From Gammaproteobacteria bacterium UBA3498 (GTDB taxonomy: Bacteria; Pseudomonadota; Gammaproteobacteria; Pseudomonadales; Pseudohongiellaceae): a stretch of DNA of 9,955 nt. The first letter of the stretch is position 1. Every line of letters begins with the position of its first letter. Under the pieces are notes generated by a model that ran no database searches, was not told the origin of the DNA, and saw only the letters and a list, made by a program, of their open reading frames with translations. The stretch covers positions 1-9,955 of the forward strand of contig DFQD01000182.1 of assembly GCA_002377605.1 (NCBI GenBank), in the 5' to 3' direction. Below, piece after piece: positions 7,484 to 9,955 of this stretch. The position numbers and the translations under genes are program-made.

Positions 7484-8725
7484 TCAGGCAGACATACCTC
7501 GAGCAGCAATTTGCCAAACAGCTTCTACTCTATCGTTGCGAATGGCGTACATTTGGTTGTAGAGATTAACCACTGGATCACAGTGAGAAACAATGAGCTC
7601 TAACTTATCGCCAACCCGGTAACTGCGGGAAGCATTGTCTTCATAGCGCAGAGTACCAAATTCGTCTGATCCAGAGGTGTAGCTCATTCCGGTTTCACCT
7701 TTAACTCGAGCCCAAGGTCGATTAATAGTGCAAGCCTTAGCGCCAGCATCGGTCGTAACACGTCCTTCATATTGATCGTTTAAAACAGTGGCTAAAATGG
7801 TTAGTGAGGCGGCAAAGTCAGAGTACACATCACTATCGGTTTCGCCGCCGATATCAATATACTGCGCGTCCATAAATACATAGCTACCCACTTGCACATC
7901 AGTGAGTCCTCTGGTCTCGTGATCGATGTTGTATGTGCCGGTACCACCACCACTAAAGATTTCAGTGCTCAGGCCTGACTGGTTGAAAAGATCAAAAGTA
8001 TCAGTAGCGCCTGCAAGCCTTTCCAGAGTTTGATTCTTTCTTTGTTCGAACCCCTTTACATGTTGTGAGCCACCATCGTAACAGAGCAATCCGCGCAAGT
8101 TTAATGAGGGCAATGAATCAATAAGTTGAGCTAATTCCACTGCCGGCTGGCCAGGTGTTATGCCGGTTCGATGACCTCCGGGATCCACATCAACAACCAC
8201 ATCAGCGATGAGCCCCATAGCAGAGGCTGCCTCTGATAATAATCTGGCGTTTTGTGCGGAATCGGTTGCTTGGACAAAGCGGGAATTTTCCTGGCGCAGA
8301 TTCATAGCCCTTCGGATTTTTGTTGGAGTGACATTGGTTGTAGTCATCAGAATCTCATCTATGCCATTTTTATACATGGCTTCGGCCTCACTGATTTTTG
8401 CAGTACATATTCCAACGGAACCAGAATCTAGTTGCATTTGGGCAATTACTGGAGTCTTGTGAGTCTTTGCATGAGGTCGACTGGCAATACCGTTTCGATT
8501 GACAGTGGATTCCATGGTGGCGATATTCGATTCCAACAAATCCAGATCGACACAAAGACAAGGTGTGTCTAATTCCCATTTTGAAACGTCTTCCTGCATT
8601 TCGCCGTCGACGTATAGGTCTCGAATTTCGTTAGCGGTATAGCCTTTCACAGTAGTAGGAAGCCAGAGTGCTGCGGCGCCACTTGATTGCAAGAATCGAC
8701 GTCGGGACATTGATAGTTTGGCCAT
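7484..8725 (-). CDS. Tat-exported D-threonine aldolase-type PLP enzyme
   Basis: This is a fold-type III PLP enzyme of the D-threonine aldolase / D-serine dehydratase (alanine racemase N-terminal) family. Known members cleave D-threonine or related D-3-hydroxy amino acids, or dehydrate D-serine. The PLP-binding lysine lies in 'RPHAKTHK' (K87). The C-terminal metal site of D-threonine aldolases is present as 'SHCDP' (H381, D383), and the family tail 'VWQIAARG' follows (403-410). The N-terminus 'MSRRRFLQSSGAAALWLP' (6-23) is a twin-arginine signal, so the enzyme should fold and bind PLP in the cytoplasm before export to the periplasm. The ATG at 8725 has GAGG about seven to eight bases upstream. 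It follows a 43-codon membrane-protein gene by 35 bases and, before that, a racemase gene, suggesting one operon for D-amino acids. Aldolase versus dehydratase activity cannot be settled by eye. Length 413 aa is normal for exported members. Confidence 0.9.
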   Translation of the reverse strand: MAKLSMSRRRFLQSSGAAALWLPTTVKGYTANEIRDLYVDGEMQEDVSKWELDTPCLCVDLDLLESNIATMESTVNRNGIASRPHAKTHKTPVIAQMQLDSGSVGICTAKISEAEAMYKNGIDEILMTTTNVTPTKIRRAMNLRQENSRFVQATDSAQNARLLSEAASAMGLIADVVVDVDPGGHRTGITPGQPAVELAQLIDSLPSLNLRGLLCYDGGSQHVKGFEQRKNQTLERLAGATDTFDLFNQSGLSTEIFSGGGTGTYNIDHETRGLTDVQVGSYVFMDAQYIDIGGETDSDVYSDFAASLTILATVLNDQYEGRVTTDAGAKACTINRPWARVKGETGMSYTSGSDEFGTLRYEDNASRSYRVGDKLELIVSHCDPVVNLYNQMYAIRNDRVEAVWQIAARGMSA

Positions 8726-8760
8726 TTTAGCGCCTCATTAGAATTTTTATTATTGAATAA

Positions 8761-8892
8761 TCAAAATGCATAAAATAGGTTTATACATAGCAATACTGCA
8801 ACTAACAACCAAAGCAACTTAATATTTATCCAAACATCTGAGGTTGAAGAGTCCGGTAATTCGTTGCTTGATGCTCTCTTTTCTTCTTCCAC
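8761..8892 (-). CDS. 43-codon membrane-anchored small protein
   Basis: No family recognised. A GTG start at 8892 has a strong Shine-Dalgarno (GAGGAA, spacer five bases), and the frame runs to TGA at 8761-8763. The product has an acidic and polar head 'MEEEKRASSNELPDSSTSD' (1-19) and one C-terminal hydrophobic segment 'INIKLLWLLVAVLLCINLF' (22-40) ending 'YAF', the layout of a single-pass membrane peptide. The combination of ribosome binding site, sharp polar/hydrophobic split and a position between two genes of the same strand supports a real gene. It ends 35 bases before the Tat-exported aldolase-type gene, so the two are likely cotranscribed; it might help anchor or regulate that enzyme, which is a guess. 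Frames on the opposite strand here look like accidental overlap. The main doubt is that small hydrophobic frames arise by chance. Confidence 0.55.
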   Translation of the reverse strand: MEEEKRASSNELPDSSTSDVWINIKLLWLLVAVLLCINLFYAF

Positions 8893-8899
8893 TGTTATT

Positions 8900-8957
8900 C
8901 CTCGGGCTGATAAGCTTGATTAGTCGAGGCCCGTTACTTCATCAGGGCAAATCAAGC
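8900..8957 (-). promoter_or_regulatory. Leader with two mutually exclusive hairpins
   Basis: In the minus-strand RNA, fold A pairs GCTTGATT (8957-8950) with AATCAAGC (8921-8914), eight perfect pairs, plus GCCC (8948-8945) with GGGC (8932-8929). Fold B pairs CCTCG (8929-8925) with CGAGG (8904-8900), with a weaker continuation inside. B's right arm overlaps the GAGGAA ribosome binding site of the 43-codon gene, while A leaves it free. The arms overlap at 8929 and in 8914-8921, so the folds compete. This is the layout of a translational switch; no known riboswitch class was recognised and no T-run follows. Confidence 0.35.
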
Positions 8958-8992
8958 ATACTCGTTTGTTATTGTTTTCTCCAATTCATCCA

Positions 8993-9688
8993 TCAGTCAT
9001 CGAGCGCATATTTTACGGCCTGGATGGCATGTATAGTGGTTGTATCATAGAGAGGAATATTGGAGTCTTTTTGAGAAACCAGCATGCCTATTTCAGTACA
9101 ACCAAGAATGACGGCTTGTGCACCCCGGTCTCGCAAATTATTAATGATTGCTAGATAGGCGGCGCGAGACTCATCATTAATTTTTCCAAGACAGAGTTCG
9201 TTGTAGATAACTTTGTGTACTAGAGCCCTCTGTTCTTCATCAGGCACAAGAACTTCGATATCAAACTTTTCTGTAAGCCGGCCTTTATAAAATTTCTTCT
9301 CCATGGTGAAACCGGTGCCGAGTAATCCAACTTTCGTTATACCATCTTCCACAAGTTTTTGTGCTGTGGCATCGGCGATGTGAAGTATTGGTATATCTAT
9401 TGCTGCTTCGATTTCTGGTGCAACTATGTGCATTGTATTGGTGCAGATAATTAGAAAATCAGCGCCGCCATCTTCGATGGATTGTGCCGACTTTTTCAAT
9501 ATCTCAGCGGTTGTCTCCCAATCATCTGCGTGTTGCAGTTTTTCAAGTTCTTCAAAGTTGACGCTATTCAGAACAATCTTTGCGGAATGTAGGCCACCCA
9601 GTGCTTTCTTTACTCCTTCGTTTAGTTCGCGATAGTACGATATAGTTGACTCCCAACTCATGCCACCCAACATTCCAATAGTTTTCAT
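8993..9688 (-). CDS. Aspartate/glutamate racemase family protein
   Basis: A 231-residue PLP-independent amino-acid racemase of the Asp/Glu racemase family (YgeA/RacX group). These cytoplasmic enzymes interconvert L and D forms with two catalytic cysteines acting as acid and base. Both are present: C82 in 'IICTNTMH' (80-87) and C197 in 'ILGCTEIGML' (194-203). The start 'MKTIGMLGGMSWEST' is the family's opening motif and fixes the ATG at 9688; AAGGAA lies about ten bases before it. Length is normal. The usual substrate is aspartate or glutamate, but YgeA-type enzymes can act on other amino acids, so I leave it open. It is divergent from a D-Ala-D-Ala-dipeptidase-like lipoprotein gene, with 72 bases between the start codons. 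Downstream come the small membrane protein and the D-threonine aldolase-type gene on the same strand, giving a coherent D-amino-acid set. Confidence 0.93.
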   Translation of the reverse strand: MKTIGMLGGMSWESTISYYRELNEGVKKALGGLHSAKIVLNSVNFEELEKLQHADDWETTAEILKKSAQSIEDGGADFLIICTNTMHIVAPEIEAAIDIPILHIADATAQKLVEDGITKVGLLGTGFTMEKKFYKGRLTEKFDIEVLVPDEEQRALVHKVIYNELCLGKINDESRAAYLAIINNLRDRGAQAVILGCTEIGMLVSQKDSNIPLYDTTTIHAIQAVKYALDD

Positions 9689-9719
9689 TTGCTAGTTGTT
9701 CCTTAAGATTGGATTAGTC

Positions 9720-9747
9720 TTTAAACTGTTTGTAATAAAATTCTCAA
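9720..9747 (-). promoter_or_regulatory. Candidate sigma-70 promoter of the racemase gene
   Basis: On the minus strand TTGAGA (9747-9742, five of six to the -35 consensus) and TTTAAA (9725-9720, four of six to the -10) are 16 bases apart. They lie in the 72-base divergent gap, about 30 bases before the racemase start. A competing plus-strand pair for the lipoprotein gene is weaker (TAAAAT at 9736-9741 without a good -35). Confidence 0.3.
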
Positions 9748-9760
9748 GTTGGGGTGCTTC

Positions 9761-9955
9761 ATGAGTCGATTTACAAACCTTGGCTATTGTATCGGAATAA
9801 TTTTGATACTCCAGAGTTGTTCTACAGAACAGAGTGAAAGGACAGATGCAGTTATTCCAGTTTTTTATGAGGCGAATTCTTTTTTGTCGGATGAAGTTCA
9901 ACCAATACAAATAGACGTTCGCTATTTTTCATCCGATAATTTTGTCGGGGAAGCA
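9761..9955 (+). CDS. VanX/DdpX-like D-Ala-D-Ala dipeptidase lipoprotein (5' part)
   Basis: Only the first 65 codons are in the window. The N-terminus is a lipoprotein signal: R3, a hydrophobic stretch 7-17 and a lipobox 'LQSC' with the lipidated cysteine at C20. The following Ser predicts the outer membrane. Residues 49-65 read 'IQIDVRYFSSDNFVGEA'. This matches the opening of the M15D D-alanyl-D-alanine dipeptidase domain (compare the VanX pattern 'DxxYATxDNFTGK'). The zinc ligands and catalytic glutamate of that family lie farther on and cannot be checked here. Such enzymes split D-Ala-D-Ala into free D-alanine, for vancomycin resistance (VanX) or for peptidoglycan recycling and nutrition (DdpX). 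A GGGGTG ribosome binding site is about six bases before the ATG. The divergent racemase and the exported D-amino-acid enzyme nearby support a D-amino-acid scavenging role rather than antibiotic resistance; no vanH, vanA or vanRS gene is seen. Confidence 0.75.
   Translation, partial: MSRFTNLGYCIGIILILQSCSTEQSERTDAVIPVFYEANSFLSDEVQPIQIDVRYFSSDNFVGEA

Noticed and set aside
8844..9050. Plus-strand frame with a hydrophobic N-terminus overlapping the racemase end
   Set aside because: Needs a TTG start, overlaps the racemase coding strand and the leader hairpins, and is hydrophobic but otherwise featureless; the minus-strand small gene explains the region better.
9761..9955. Vancomycin-resistance cluster
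   Set aside because: The dipeptidase-like start alone does not imply resistance; no ligase, dehydrogenase or two-component genes are seen and the neighbours fit D-amino-acid metabolism.

Overview
The window reads as chromosomal DNA of a free-living Gram-negative bacterium, most likely a gammaproteobacterium, possibly marine. The grounds are a RimO protein very close in wording to the E. coli enzyme, several Sec, Tat and lipoprotein export signals, a moderate to low G+C content and compact genes. No tRNA, rRNA, CRISPR array, insertion sequence or phage gene was recognised. Almost all genes lie on the minus strand and are described here in their own direction of transcription, from high to low coordinates.

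Right end (about 7484-9955) is a D-amino-acid neighbourhood. A plus-strand lipoprotein gene starts at 9761 and runs off the window. Its visible N-terminus matches the start of the VanX/DdpX D-Ala-D-Ala dipeptidase domain. It is divergent from a minus-strand aspartate/glutamate racemase family gene (8993-9688). That gene is followed by a 43-codon membrane-protein gene (8761-8892) that standard length cut-offs would miss, and then by a Tat-exported D-threonine aldolase-type PLP enzyme (7484-8725). The leader between the racemase and the small gene can form two mutually exclusive hairpins, one covering the small gene's ribosome binding site. Together these could scavenge D-amino acids or D-dipeptides in the envelope; that is inference from domain content and adjacency.

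Centre (3631-7234): a GNAT acetyltransferase, a 4-coumarate-CoA-ligase-type acyl-CoA synthetase with a GTG start, and rimO, all on the minus strand with gaps of about 90-120 bases. They are probably separate or loosely linked units.

2774-3630: a plus-strand DUF1761 membrane-protein gene whose ribosome binding site lies within a possible hairpin. It is followed by two strong stem-loops and a 33-residue C-terminal remnant of a fasciclin (FAS1) domain, a broken gene not previously obvious because of its size.

Left end (1-2773): a tight minus-strand set of three genes with gaps of 20 and 18 bases: a secreted M20-family amidohydrolase, a secreted protein of unknown family, and a crotonase that carries the three acidic catalytic residues of delta(3,5)-delta(2,4)-dienoyl-CoA isomerase. 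The crotonase is cut by the window edge.
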